Shown here: piece by piece, positions 15,854-25,051 of the stretch
How the letters are laid out: each line of letters begins with the position of its first letter
Numbering within the stretch: the stretch's first letter is position 1
Assembly: GCA_963977405.1 (NCBI GenBank)
Contig: CAXBOY010000006.1
Span: forward strand, 1 to 64,000
DNA: 64,000 nucleotides
Origin: UBA5078 sp963977405
GTDB lineage: Bacteria; Pseudomonadota; Gammaproteobacteria; Pseudomonadales; Pseudohongiellaceae
Direction of reading: 5' to 3'
Notes under the pieces: model-generated
What the model was told of the DNA's origin: nothing
The model's input: only the letters and a program-made list of their open reading frames with translations
Databases searched by the model: none
Position numbers and translations under genes: made by a program

Positions 15854-16717
15854 CTATCGGTTACTCAATCCAAGATTGTTCCAGATGTCGCTAACAGGTG
15901 CATGCTGGTTCATAGTATAAAAATGCAAGCCGGGCGCGCCGCCTTGAAGAAGCTTTTCACATAATTGCGTGACCACTTCGGTACCGAACTCCTTGATGCT
16001 CTGGCTATCGTCACCAAAACTTTGCAAGCGTTGGCGCATCCAGCGAGGGATCTCAGCTCCGCAACTGCTGCTGAAACGGGCAAGATTCGAGTAATTAGTA
16101 ATAGGCATAATACCAGGTACGATAGGCACTTCGATTCCTGCAGCGCGGGCGCTTTCGACATAGTAGAAATAGGCGTCTGGATTATAAAAATACTGCGTGA
16201 TAGCACTATTCGCACCAGCTTCTACCTTCTTTTTGAAGTAGTGCAGGTCTGTGTCGAAGCTGTCGGATTTTGGATGAATCTCTGGGTAGCAGGCCACGTC
16301 GATATGGAAGTGGTCTCCAGTGTTGAGGCGAATAACGTCTATCAGCTCGTTAGCATAGAAAAAGCTATTGGCGCCACCTGTGCCCGATGGGATGTCGCCG
16401 CGTAAGGCTACTAGACGCTTAATGCCGAGGTCTTTGTAGAAATTCAACAGCTCGAGTATCTCTTGTTCGGTCGAGCCGCCAAATGATAAATGTGGTGCTG
16501 CATTCGAGCCGGCCTGCTGAATTCGCGAAACCGCTTGCCGCGTACCGTCCCGTGTCGACCCGCCGGCGCCGTAAGTGACGGAGAAAAAGTCTGGCTGCAG
16601 AAGTGCCAATTGGGAATGCACTTCCGCCAGTTTCTGTTCGCCTACTTCTGTTTTCGGCGGGAAAAATTCGAAGCTAAAGCGCGCTTGAGTGCCTTGGCTT
16701 GCAGTTGTTGTACTCAT
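15854..16717 (-). CDS. metF: 5,10-methylenetetrahydrofolate reductase MetF
   Basis: FAD enzyme that reduces 5,10-methylene-THF to 5-methyl-THF, the methyl donor for methionine synthesis; 287 residues, as in single-domain bacterial MetF. It opens with FSFEFFPPKTEVGEQKL (catalytic Glu region). Further family segments are FSVTYGAGGSTRDGT, RLVALRGDIP, FHIDVACYPEIHPK and NSAITQYFYNPDAYF. It sits downstream of ahcY across a 121-base gap containing a REP-like hairpin and runs directly into rsmE. Regulation by the SahR-like operator is likely if the operon is continuous. Confidence 0.96.
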   Translation of the reverse strand: MSTTTASQGTQARFSFEFFPPKTEVGEQKLAEVHSQLALLQPDFFSVTYGAGGSTRDGTRQAVSRIQQAGSNAAPHLSFGGSTEQEILELLNFYKDLGIKRLVALRGDIPSGTGGANSFFYANELIDVIRLNTGDHFHIDVACYPEIHPKSDSFDTDLHYFKKKVEAGANSAITQYFYNPDAYFYYVESARAAGIEVPIVPGIMPITNYSNLARFSSSCGAEIPRWMRQRLQSFGDDSQSIKEFGTEVVTQLCEKLLQGGAPGLHFYTMNQHAPVSDIWNNLGLSNR

Positions 16718-16784
16718 GAGTTCGTTCTCGTCTTCGTATCGGGGTGTTTCTAATTATTTATGGTTTGTTGCTAATTTTTAGTTG

Positions 16785-16823
16785 TTCGCGGGCTTGCCCT
16801 AGCATGGAGGGCTAGCCCGCGAA
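16785..16823. repeat. REP-like hairpin between ahcY and metF
   Basis: TTCGCGGGCTTGCCCT at 16785-16800 and AGGGCTAGCCCGCGAA at 16808-16823 are inverted with one mismatch over 16 bases. No T-run follows on the minus strand, so it is better read as an intercistronic REP-like element or processing/stability hairpin than as a terminator. Confidence 0.7.
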
Positions 16824-16838
16824 TAGCCGAAGCTTACA

Positions 16839-18218
16839 TCAATACTTATAGCTATCTGGCTTAAACGGACCTTCAACAGGCACATGAATATACTTGGCTT
16901 GAGTAGCTGTAAGTTTGGTTAAGACGCCGCCGAAACCACCCACCATGAGTGCCGCAACTTCTTCGTCCAAGTGCTTAGGCAATACTTCAACCGTGATATT
17001 GTCTTTCTTAAACTCAGGTGATAGCCCCGCAAAGTTTTTCTCATAAAGATAGATCTGAGCGATTACTTGGTTTGCGAACGAACCATCCATAATGCGTGAA
17101 GGGTGGCCAGTTGCATTGCCGAGGTTAATCAAACGACCTTCGGAAAGCAGGATCAAATAATTGCCAGCCTCTGACTCTGGGTCACCGCGATAGATTTTGT
17201 GAACCTGTGGCTTTACTTCTTCCCACTTCCAGTTCTTGCGCATATAGGCAGTATCGATTTCATTATCGAAGTGACCGATGTTGCAGACGATAGCGCCAGA
17301 CTTAATCGTTTGTAGCATGTTCTTGTCGCAAACATCGATGTTACCAGTCGTTGTCACGATCAAATCCGTCTTGTTCAGCACGCCGGTATTGATATCTTCG
17401 ATACGGCCAGTGTTGTTGCCGTCATTGTAAGGTGAAACTACTTCGTAGCCATCCATGCAAGCTTGCATTGCGCAGATCGGGTCGATTTCTGCGATCTTCA
17501 CGATCATGCCTTCTTGACGCAAGCTCTGCGCGGAGCCTTTGCCCACGTCGCCATAACCAATCACCAAGGCGTGCTTGCCAGAGAGCAACATGTCGGTGCC
17601 GCGCTTAATACCATCGTTCAAGCTGTGGCGACAACCGTATTTGTTGTCGTTCTTACTCTTGGTAACCGAATCGTTAACATTGATCGCTGGTACCTTCAGT
17701 GTGCCCTCTTCCATCATTTCGATTAGACGGTGTACACCTGTAGTTGTCTCTTCGGTAATGCCACTGATTAAGTCCAACATTTGTGGATACTTATTGTGCA
17801 CCATGCCGGTAAGGTCGCCGCCATCGTCTAGGATCATATTGGCATCCCATGGCTTGCCGTCTTTCAAAATGGTTTGCTCAATACACCACTCGCCCTCTTC
17901 TTCTGTCTGTCCCTTCCAAGCGTATACAGCGATGCCCTTCGAAGCGATATAGGCCGCAGCGTGATCCTGTGTAGAGAAAATATTGCAAGAAGACCAACGC
18001 ACTTCTGCGCCTAGCTCGACTAGAGTTTCGATCAGGACGGCGGTCTGTACTGTCATGTGAATGCAGCCCAGAATCTTAGCGTTGGCTAGTGGCTGTGCGG
18101 CGCGGTGGCGCTCGCGCAAAGACATCAATGCTGGCATCTCTGCCTCAGCAAGAACAACTTCTTTTCTGCCGTATTCTGCGAGTTTAATGTCGGCTACTTT
18201 GTAGTCTGGTGTGCTCAT
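16839..18218 (-). CDS. ahcY: S-adenosylhomocysteine hydrolase
   Basis: NAD-dependent tetrameric enzyme that splits S-adenosylhomocysteine to homocysteine and adenosine, relieving inhibition of methyltransferases. The 459 residues agree with the long bacterial form. Motifs are ILGCIHMTVQTAVLIETL, SSCNIFSTQDHAAAYIA, DSVTKSKNDNKYGCRHSLNDGIKR (substrate Lys/Asp), the Rossmann VIGYGDVGKGSA, CNIGHFDNEID and the C-terminal KPDSYKY, whose Lys and Tyr reach the NAD of the neighbouring subunit. It is flanked by metK and metF in one direction, giving a complete SAM regeneration set. Confidence 0.97.
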   Translation of the reverse strand: MSTPDYKVADIKLAEYGRKEVVLAEAEMPALMSLRERHRAAQPLANAKILGCIHMTVQTAVLIETLVELGAEVRWSSCNIFSTQDHAAAYIASKGIAVYAWKGQTEEEGEWCIEQTILKDGKPWDANMILDDGGDLTGMVHNKYPQMLDLISGITEETTTGVHRLIEMMEEGTLKVPAINVNDSVTKSKNDNKYGCRHSLNDGIKRGTDMLLSGKHALVIGYGDVGKGSAQSLRQEGMIVKIAEIDPICAMQACMDGYEVVSPYNDGNNTGRIEDINTGVLNKTDLIVTTTGNIDVCDKNMLQTIKSGAIVCNIGHFDNEIDTAYMRKNWKWEEVKPQVHKIYRGDPESEAGNYLILLSEGRLINLGNATGHPSRIMDGSFANQVIAQIYLYEKNFAGLSPEFKKDNITVEVLPKHLDEEVAALMVGGFGGVLTKLTATQAKYIHVPVEGPFKPDSYKY

Positions 18219-18255
18219 TAGTAAATCCTGTTAAGTCGATTAAAAAAGTTTTTCC

Positions 18256-18274
18256 GGTGACCCCATTGGTCGCC
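18256..18274 (-). other. Hairpin in the metK-ahcY gap
   Basis: GGTGACC at 18256-18262 pairs with GGTCGCC at 18268-18274 (seven pairs, one G-T). Read leftwards it is followed by GGAAAAAC and a T-run, so it may act as a weak or partial terminator after metK. It does not match a riboswitch that I know. Confidence 0.35.
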
Positions 18275-18282
18275 GCAATGAT

Positions 18283-19440
18283 TTAGATTCCGGCGGCCTG
18301 CTTGAGCGCCTCTGCTTTATCTGTTCGCTCCCAAGTGAAGTTTTCACCCTCGCGGCCGAAGTGGCCATATGCTGCAGTAGGTAGGTAAATTGGTCGCAAC
18401 AGATCCAGCATCTTGATCAGGCCCTTGGGGCGCAGTTCGAAATGGTCGCGAATAATGGAGACAATGCGCTCTTCGTCGATCTTGCCAGTGCCGAATGTGT
18501 CGACGCTGATGGACGTAGGTTCTGCTACGCCGATGGCATAAGAGAGCTGGATCTCACAACGATCCGCGATGCCTGCAGCTACGATGTTCTTCGCAACATA
18601 ACGGGCAACATACGCAGCAGAACGGTCCACCTTGGAAGGGTCCTTGCCGGAGAATGCGCCGCCGCCATGTCTTGCCATGCCGCCATAGGTATCGACTATG
18701 ATCTTACGTCCTGTCAGACCGCAGTCGCCGTAGGGGCCGCCGATAACAAAACGCCCAGTTGGGTTGATGAAATACTTAGTGTTCTTGTCGAGCCACTCGG
18801 CCGGAAGAACATTCTTAATGATCTCTTCCATTACCGCCTCTTTGAGGTCGGCCTGAGAGATGTCTTCGCTATGCTGTGTCGAGAGCACAACGGCATCGAT
18901 CGCAACAGGCTTGCCGTTTTCATAACGGAAAGTGATCTGGCTCTTCGCGTCGGGACGAAGCCAAGGCAGAGTGCCGTTCTTGCGTACTTCAGCTTGGCGC
19001 TGTACTAAGCGATGTGAATACGTAATAGGTGCGGGCATCAGCACGTCGGTCTCGTTGGAGGCATAGCCGAACATCAAGCCTTGATCGCCGGCACCCTGCT
19101 CGTGATCCGGAGAATCGTCAACGCCTTGAGAAATATCGGGAGACTGCTTGCCGATCGCGTTGAGGACGGCACATGAGTGTCCGTCGAAACCCTTGTCGGA
19201 ATGGTCATAACCAATGTCGCAGACGAGCTTGCGAGTGAGCTCCTCTATGTCGACATAGGCTTCAGTTGTCACTTCACCTGCAACGACGACCATGCCGGTT
19301 TTGATGAGAGTCTCACAGGCTACACGGGCCTTCGGGTCTTGTGTAAGAATGGCGTCCAGCACCGCATCGGAGATCTGGTCAGCCATTTTATCTGGATGGC
19401 CCTCGGAAACGGATTCTGAGGTGAAAAGTGAAGTTGCCAT
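18283..19440 (-). CDS. metK: S-adenosylmethionine synthetase MetK
   Basis: Makes S-adenosylmethionine from methionine and ATP; homotetramer/dimer of dimers in the cytosol. 385 residues, standard length. It starts with FTSESVSEGHPDKMADQISDAVLDA (catalytic His in GHPDK). It carries the hexapeptide-like GAGDQGLMFGYA, the P-loop-like GGGAFSGKDPSKVDRS and late DFGRPIYLPTAAYGHFGR-type sequence. Placed between the SahR-like regulator and ahcY with 64-base gaps on both sides. Confidence 0.97.
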   Translation of the reverse strand: MATSLFTSESVSEGHPDKMADQISDAVLDAILTQDPKARVACETLIKTGMVVVAGEVTTEAYVDIEELTRKLVCDIGYDHSDKGFDGHSCAVLNAIGKQSPDISQGVDDSPDHEQGAGDQGLMFGYASNETDVLMPAPITYSHRLVQRQAEVRKNGTLPWLRPDAKSQITFRYENGKPVAIDAVVLSTQHSEDISQADLKEAVMEEIIKNVLPAEWLDKNTKYFINPTGRFVIGGPYGDCGLTGRKIIVDTYGGMARHGGGAFSGKDPSKVDRSAAYVARYVAKNIVAAGIADRCEIQLSYAIGVAEPTSISVDTFGTGKIDEERIVSIIRDHFELRPKGLIKMLDLLRPIYLPTAAYGHFGREGENFTWERTDKAEALKQAAGI

Positions 19441-19504
19441 AAAGAGGTCCTTTTAATCGTTGGGTTATTAATGTGTCTAGCGATTGTTCTATCGTCTTGC
19501 TAAT

Positions 19505-20497
19505 TCATTGTTTTTGAAACACGCACATCTGAATCTGAAAACCATTGCGCAAGCCGAGGTAAACAGTCTGTGCGGCTTGCAAGCCGGCCTGCTCTGCCCA
19601 CTCGTTCATATCATCGACATCGAAGCCGAGCCACAGGTCGCCGCAGGACTCGCGCACCCAGTCTTGATCGTGCCGCGACAGGTCAACAATCAATAACTTG
19701 CCTTGCGCATTGAGTAGGCTGTGGGCGTGCTGAAAGGCCTCGTGGGGTGAGGGCAAGTGATGCAAGACCATGTCGAATAACACGAGGTCGCAGCGCACTT
19801 GCAGCTCGAGTGCCTTATGGGTGTCGCCATGAATGAAGTGCACGTTTTCTAAACCCTGCTCTTGCACGGTCTCTCTAGCGAGGTTGAGCATCTCTAGCGC
19901 GTTATCTAGGGCTATCACTTCGTCGAATTGCTGAGCAAGCACGGCGAGTAACTCGCCCTGTCCTGGGCCAACCTCCATCACGCGGTGCTGAGCATTGAGT
20001 TCGAGCTCTCGCAGGAGATCTAACAGACCTGTCATGTATTGGCTATGTTCGGCGATCAGGCCCTGCTTCTCGCGGAACTTGTCGGAGAAGCGCGTAAAGA
20101 ATTGTAGCGACTGCTCTGAGCGCTCTTGTTGCACGAGGTTAAGACTGGCGATGCGGGCGTCGCTGAGTGCAATTCTATCTATGGCGTCGAAGGCGCTCTT
20201 CTTGAACTCATAAAGAGGGTCGTCTGCTGTCAGAAGCGGGCGTCGGTAGAAGATGGTATTGCCTTCGCGGCGCGTAGTAGCTAGGCCTGCCGTGGCGAGA
20301 ATCTTGAGGTGATGACTTAGAGCCGACTGACGAATCTCGAGAATTCGGCAGATCTCGAGCACGCCGAAGGAGCTGACCCGCAACAAGCGCAGGATCTCTA
20401 GACGCAAGCTGTCGGCCAGAGCCTTGCAAAGAGCGGTTAACTCATCTGCCTGCTCTTGCTGAGCGTCGCGCTGTTCTTTGACTGCTGTAAGAGTCAC
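19505..20497 (-). CDS. ArsR-family regulator fused to a methyltransferase domain (SahR-like)
   Basis: Two-domain protein of 330 residues. Residues ~20-100 form an ArsR winged helix (ALADSLRLEILRLL, then SFGVLEICRILEIRQSALSHHLKIL as recognition helix). Residues ~150-290 are a class I SAM-dependent methyltransferase fold (VMEVGPGQGELLAVLA as motif I, VIALDNA, VLFDMVLHHLPSP). SahR, the S-adenosylhomocysteine-responsive repressor of methionine-cycle genes in Proteobacteria, is an ArsR-family protein, and some relatives carry such a domain. The gene heads a leftward operon with metK, ahcY, metF and rsmE. A perfect nine-base-arm palindrome lies 54 bases upstream. Whether the C-terminal domain only senses SAM/SAH or also methylates is unknown. 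Confidence 0.88.
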   Translation of the reverse strand: MTLTAVKEQRDAQQEQADELTALCKALADSLRLEILRLLRVSSFGVLEICRILEIRQSALSHHLKILATAGLATTRREGNTIFYRRPLLTADDPLYEFKKSAFDAIDRIALSDARIASLNLVQQERSEQSLQFFTRFSDKFREKQGLIAEHSQYMTGLLDLLRELELNAQHRVMEVGPGQGELLAVLAQQFDEVIALDNALEMLNLARETVQEQGLENVHFIHGDTHKALELQVRCDLVLFDMVLHHLPSPHEAFQHAHSLLNAQGKLLIVDLSRHDQDWVRESCGDLWLGFDVDDMNEWAEQAGLQAAQTVYLGLRNGFQIQMCVFQKQ

Positions 20498-20550
20498 TAA
20501 ATCTCTACTCTAATCCATATGTGAGGGGCGACTATATCAGCAATAAAAAT

Positions 20551-20574
20551 CTATATCAAAATAAATTGATATAG
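20551..20574. promoter_or_regulatory. Palindromic operator for the SahR-like regulator
   Basis: CTATATCAA-N6-TTGATATAG, perfect nine-base arms. An extra half site CTATATCAG sits at 20532-20540. It is the only such palindrome I see at the head of the operon and it also faces tkt on the other side, so it may control both. AT-rich and symmetric as expected for an ArsR dimer. Confidence 0.75.
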
Positions 20575-20722
20575 AAATCTGTAGGCCTGTCTTTCTATCC
20601 AAACCTGATTGAAACCGTTGTTGGGAAGGAAAATAAGAGACATGCGAGTAGCATATTCCGGTGAGGTGCGGGAAAATAGCGGGCCTTATAGACCCCTCAG
20701 CCCAAGACAGGAGCTAACTCAG

Positions 20723-22729
20723 ATGTCCAGCAGTGTCCCCTCGCGCAGAGATTGTGCCAACGCTATTCGCGCCCTCAGTATGGATGCCGTCCAGAAAGCC
20801 AATTCCGGACATCCCGGAGCGCCCATGGGTATGGCCGATATTGCACAAGTGCTTTGGAAGGACTTCCTGAATCATAGTCCCGTCAATCCCAGTTGGATCA
20901 ATCGCGACCGCTTTGTCATGTCCAACGGCCATGGTTCTATGCTCGTGTACTCACTGTTGCACCTTACCGGCTATGACGTCTCTATCGATGAGATCAAGAA
21001 TTTCCGTCAACTGCATTCCAAGACCCCAGGTCACCCCGAGCTTGGCTATACCCCGGGTGTCGAGACCACTACTGGGCCCTTGGGTCAAGGATTGGCCAAC
21101 GGTGTCGGCATGGCGATCGCCGAGAAGACTCTTGCTGCACAGTTTAATCGCCCCGAGCATGACGTCATTGATCACCACACTTATGTGTTCGCCGGTGACG
21201 GCTGTTTGATGGAGGGAATCTCCCACGAAGTCTGCTCACTTGCTGGCACTCTGGCATTGGGTAAATTAATAGTCTTCTACGATGACAACGGGATCTCGAT
21301 TGATGGTGATGTTGAGGGTTGGTTTACCGACGATACAACTAAGCGTTTCGACTCCTACGGTTGGCAAGTTTTGGCGGTAGATGGTCACAACCCCGAACAG
21401 ATAGCAGAAGCTATAAAGTCGGCGCAGGCTGACACGAAGCGACCTACGATTATTCGCTGTAAAACAGTGATCGGTTTCGGCGCCCCTACTAAGCAAGGTA
21501 CCTCTGGCGTACACGGCTCACCGCTGGGCGATGCAGAGATCGCAGCAACACGCGAAGCTTTAGGTTGGCCCTATGGCTCCTTCGAGGTGCCAGAGTCAAT
21601 TTATGCTGAGTGGGATGGTCGCGAGAAGGGTTTCGCTGCAGAGTCCGCCTGGAAGGAAAAGCTGGTTCGCTACGAAGAGGAACATCCAGTGCTGGCGATG
21701 GAATTGGTTCGTCGCTTAAAAGGCCAATTACCTAGTTACTTCGGTAAGAAGGCGCAGGAATATGTACTGGCCTGTCAGGAGAAGGCAGAGAAGATCGCGA
21801 GCCGCAAGGCCTCGCAGAATTGTCTCGCAGCTTTCGGTCAATTGCTGCCCGAGATGGTAGGGGGCTCCGCGGACCTTGCAGGGTCTAACCTAACTGTTTG
21901 GTCTGGAAGCACGCCAATCACTGACAGCGCCGATGGCAACTATATTAACTATGGTGTGCGCGAGTTCGGTATGAGCGCCATCATGAATGGTATCGCCTTA
22001 CACGGGGGGTTCATTCCCTACGGCGGCACCTTCTTGATCTTCATGGAATACGCGCGCAACGCAGTACGTATGGCTGCGCTGATGAAGCAACATTGCGTAT
22101 TCGTCTATACACACGACTCAATCGGTCAGGGTGAAGACGGCCCTACGCATCAGCCCATCGAACAGCTGGCGACTTTGCGTATCACTCCCAATATGTCCGT
22201 ATGGCGCCCCTGCGACGCAGTAGAGACAGCCGTTTCTTGGAAGGCTGCAATCGAGCGTAGTGCTGGCCCAACATCTTTAGTTTTCTCAAGGCAGAATCTT
22301 GCACACCAGGAACGCACGGCGGAGCAAGTCGCTGCCATTGCGCGCGGTGCCTATGTGTTAAAGGACTGCGAAGGCACGCCAGAGCTGCTGATCATTGCAA
22401 CGGGTTCCGAGGTGGAGATCTGTGTTGATGCAGTAACTCAATTACAGGCTAAGGGTATTAAAGCCCGTCTAGTTTCTATGCCGTCTACTGATGTTTTCGA
22501 GGCGCAAGACGACGCTTATCGAGAGAGTGTGCTTCCTTCTAATGTGCGCGCTCGTGTTGCTGTTGAGGCTGCGGCCGCCGACTATTGGTATAAGTATGTG
22601 GGTCTCGACGGCAAAGTCATCGGTATGCGCAGCTTCGGCGAGTCCGCTCCTGGACCGGTATTGATGAAAGAGTTTGGCTTCACGGCAGAGAATGTAGTGG
22701 CTACGGCCACACAGCTGTGCAAGAAATAG
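20723..22729 (+). CDS. tkt: Transketolase
   Basis: Thiamine-diphosphate enzyme that moves two-carbon units between sugar phosphates in the pentose phosphate pathway. ATG 20723 is chosen because AGGAG lies at 20709-20713 and the product then starts SSSVPSRRDCANAIRAL, as in other transketolases. The frame continues 38 codons upstream without family support. 668 residues. KANSGHPGAPMGMADIA, GPLGQGLANGVGMA and the cofactor motif VFAGDGCLMEGISHE in the first third are diagnostic. Further on are GVREFGMSAIMNGIALHGG and VYTHDSIGQGEDGPTHQP. First gene of tkt-epd-pgk-fba. Confidence 0.96.
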   Translation: MSSSVPSRRDCANAIRALSMDAVQKANSGHPGAPMGMADIAQVLWKDFLNHSPVNPSWINRDRFVMSNGHGSMLVYSLLHLTGYDVSIDEIKNFRQLHSKTPGHPELGYTPGVETTTGPLGQGLANGVGMAIAEKTLAAQFNRPEHDVIDHHTYVFAGDGCLMEGISHEVCSLAGTLALGKLIVFYDDNGISIDGDVEGWFTDDTTKRFDSYGWQVLAVDGHNPEQIAEAIKSAQADTKRPTIIRCKTVIGFGAPTKQGTSGVHGSPLGDAEIAATREALGWPYGSFEVPESIYAEWDGREKGFAAESAWKEKLVRYEEEHPVLAMELVRRLKGQLPSYFGKKAQEYVLACQEKAEKIASRKASQNCLAAFGQLLPEMVGGSADLAGSNLTVWSGSTPITDSADGNYINYGVREFGMSAIMNGIALHGGFIPYGGTFLIFMEYARNAVRMAALMKQHCVFVYTHDSIGQGEDGPTHQPIEQLATLRITPNMSVWRPCDAVETAVSWKAAIERSAGPTSLVFSRQNLAHQERTAEQVAAIARGAYVLKDCEGTPELLIIATGSEVEICVDAVTQLQAKGIKARLVSMPSTDVFEAQDDAYRESVLPSNVRARVAVEAAAADYWYKYVGLDGKVIGMRSFGESAPGPVLMKEFGFTAENVVATATQLCKK

Positions 22730-22772
22730 AGGCAGCTTTTACGCAGGTTTAGCCCCCTGACTTGAGAACTAT

Positions 22773-23810
22773 ATGGCTTACCGTATTGCGATAAATGGCT
22801 ATGGTCGAATTGGGCGTTGCGTGCTGCGGGCCTTGCAGGAATCCCAGGCGCACCCCGAGTTAAGTATCGTCGCGATAAATGATCTGACCGATACTAATTC
22901 CTTAGTTTATTTGACTAAGTATGACAGCACCCACGGTCGCTTTCCGGGGGTGGTGCATAGCCGCGACAATACACTTGTAATCGATGGCCATGAGATCGAC
23001 GTGTTCTCGGAGGCCTCAATCGGGCGCCTACCGTGGCAAGACTTAGGGATAGATCTGGTGATGGAATGTACCGGATCTTTTTCTGATAGGCCCACCGCCG
23101 CACAACACTTAGAAAGTGGCGCAAAGCGAGTATTGTTCTCACACCCTGCGCAGAGCGATGTCGATGCCACTGTAATCTATGGTGTAAACCACGATAGCTT
23201 GCGTGCTGAGCATAAGATTATTTCCAACGCGTCATGCACAACCAATTGTGTGGTGCCAGTAATTCAATGTCTTGATGAGCATTTCGGCATCGAGAATGGA
23301 GTGATCACGACTATTCACTCTGCGATGAATGATCAGCCGGTGATCGATGCATTCCATCATCATGACTTGCGCAAGACGCGTAGCGCGGTACAGTCGATTA
23401 TTCCAGTGAATACGGAGATCGATAAAGGCATTGGCCGCATCCTCCCTCATCTGAATGGTCGCTTCGCTGCACAGGCGATGCGGGTGCCTACCGTCAACGT
23501 TTCAGCAATTGATCTTACCGTTACGCTAAATGCAGACGTCAGTGTCGAGTCGGTGAACGCGGCTATTCGTGCTGGTGCCCTGAAATCTCTACCCTTAGTG
23601 CTTGCCTGTACCGACGAACCACTGGCATCCTGTGATTTCAATCACGACCCGCGTTCTGCAATCGTAGACCTGAGCCAGACTCGGGTTAGTGGTAAACGGT
23701 TGGTGAAGGTATTGGCGTGGTTCGATAATGAATGGGCTTTCGCAAATAGAATGCTCGATGTGGCTGAACTGATTCGCAAGCTAGAACTCAAAGGTAACTC
23801 AAAGCAATGA
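22773..23810 (+). CDS. epd: D-erythrose-4-phosphate dehydrogenase
   Basis: Member of the glyceraldehyde-3-phosphate dehydrogenase superfamily that oxidises erythrose 4-phosphate to 4-phosphoerythronate, the first step of DXP-dependent pyridoxal phosphate synthesis. 345 residues with Rossmann INGYGRIGR and active-site SNASCTTNC. DQPVIDAFHHHDLRKTRSAVQSIIPVNTEIDKGI resembles Epd more than GapA, as does CDFNHDPRSAIVDLSQTRVSG. Location between tkt and pgk is the usual one for epd; a bifunctional GAPDH role cannot be excluded. It ends in a four-base ATGA overlap with pgk. Confidence 0.88.
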   Translation: MAYRIAINGYGRIGRCVLRALQESQAHPELSIVAINDLTDTNSLVYLTKYDSTHGRFPGVVHSRDNTLVIDGHEIDVFSEASIGRLPWQDLGIDLVMECTGSFSDRPTAAQHLESGAKRVLFSHPAQSDVDATVIYGVNHDSLRAEHKIISNASCTTNCVVPVIQCLDEHFGIENGVITTIHSAMNDQPVIDAFHHHDLRKTRSAVQSIIPVNTEIDKGIGRILPHLNGRFAAQAMRVPTVNVSAIDLTVTLNADVSVESVNAAIRAGALKSLPLVLACTDEPLASCDFNHDPRSAIVDLSQTRVSGKRLVKVLAWFDNEWAFANRMLDVAELIRKLELKGNSKQ

Positions 23811-24985
23811 CTATATTGAGAATGCAGGATTTAGATCTGAGTAGTAAGCGAGTATTGATTCGCGAAGATCTAAACGTTCCCATAAAGGATGGCAGTATTG
23901 CCAACGACACTCGAATTACCGCGGCGGTCCCAAGCATTGCTTTAGCGCGAAGCTTGGGAGCTAAAGTGATTGTCATGTCCCATCTTGGGCGCCCCAGTGA
24001 GGGCAAGCCGATAGCCGAGCAACTAGAAGCTTCACTTGCGCCTGTAGCCGAGCATTTGGCAGAGCTACTTGGCTGCAAGGTAAGACTCTGTCAGGACTAT
24101 ATCGATGTGCCTGAGAATGCTCAGCCACAAGGCGACGAAGTAGTATTGTTAGAGAATGTGCGTGTTAATCTCGGTGAAAAAGACAACGCGGACGAACTGG
24201 CTAGGCTCTATGCGGCACTGTGTGATGTGTTCGTGATGGATGCATTCGGCACTGCACATCGTGCTCAAGCGAGTACTCATGGGGTCGCGAAATTTGCACC
24301 TACTGCATGTGCGGGTCCGCTGCTTGGTAATGAGCTCGATGCACTAGAGCTAGCATTGAAAAGTCCAGAGCGTCCGATGTTGGCAATCGTTGGCGGCGCG
24401 AAGGTGTCCAGCAAGCTTCAGGTATTGGAGAGTCTGGCAACTATCGTGGATCAACTGATTGTGGGTGGTGGCATTGCGAATACATTCTTATTAGCTGCTG
24501 GCTACAATGTGGGCAAATCTCTAGTCGAGAGAGACCTCGTAGACACCGCTAAGCAATTAATGCAAAAAACCAATATTCCAATGCCAGTAGATGTAGTCGT
24601 AGCTAAGGAATTTTCGGCGGATGCTAAGGCGACTATTAAGAAAGTTGCCGACGTCGCAGACGACGATATGATTCTCGATATTGGCCCTGATACTGCAGCT
24701 GCATTCGCGAAGATCATTGCGGATATGAAGACTATAATCTGGAATGGCCCTGTTGGGGTCTTCGAGTTCGATAATTTTGCGAATGGCACGCAAGCTGTGG
24801 CAAAAGCAGTAGCGGCGAACAAGGGTTTCTCCATCGCTGGCGGTGGTGAGACGATCTCCGCGATCGATAAATTCGAAGTTACCGGGGATATCTCCTATAT
24901 CTCTACAGGTGGCGGAGCCTTCTTGGAGTTCGTTCAGGGTGAGACATTGCCCGCAGTGCAAATACTCGATGAGATGGGCAAATAA
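23807..24985 (+). CDS. pgk: Phosphoglycerate kinase
   Basis: Monomeric glycolytic kinase transferring phosphate from 1,3-bisphosphoglycerate to ADP; 392 residues, normal length. It shows LIREDLNVPIKDGSI, VIVMSHLGRPSEGKP, the paired LLENVRVNLGEKDN, DAFGTAHRAQAST, LAIVGGAKVSSKLQVL, WNGPVGVFE and the nucleotide-binding GGGETISAIDKF, where Glu replaces the more common Asp. It starts inside the epd stop codon, so translation is probably coupled. Confidence 0.96.
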   Translation: MTILRMQDLDLSSKRVLIREDLNVPIKDGSIANDTRITAAVPSIALARSLGAKVIVMSHLGRPSEGKPIAEQLEASLAPVAEHLAELLGCKVRLCQDYIDVPENAQPQGDEVVLLENVRVNLGEKDNADELARLYAALCDVFVMDAFGTAHRAQASTHGVAKFAPTACAGPLLGNELDALELALKSPERPMLAIVGGAKVSSKLQVLESLATIVDQLIVGGGIANTFLLAAGYNVGKSLVERDLVDTAKQLMQKTNIPMPVDVVVAKEFSADAKATIKKVADVADDDMILDIGPDTAAAFAKIIADMKTIIWNGPVGVFEFDNFANGTQAVAKAVAANKGFSIAGGGETISAIDKFEVTGDISYISTGGGAFLEFVQGETLPAVQILDEMGK

Positions 24986-25051
24986 GCCAGCTAAAGAATT
25001 AGTAACAGTTAACAATTCAATTATGCAGACTAACAGGACACGAGGTAGCAA

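Noticed and set aside
18219..18282. SAH or SAM riboswitch upstream of ahcY
   Set aside because: Only a seven-pair hairpin fits in 64 bases; the conserved core and pseudoknot of known SAH/SAM riboswitches are not visible.
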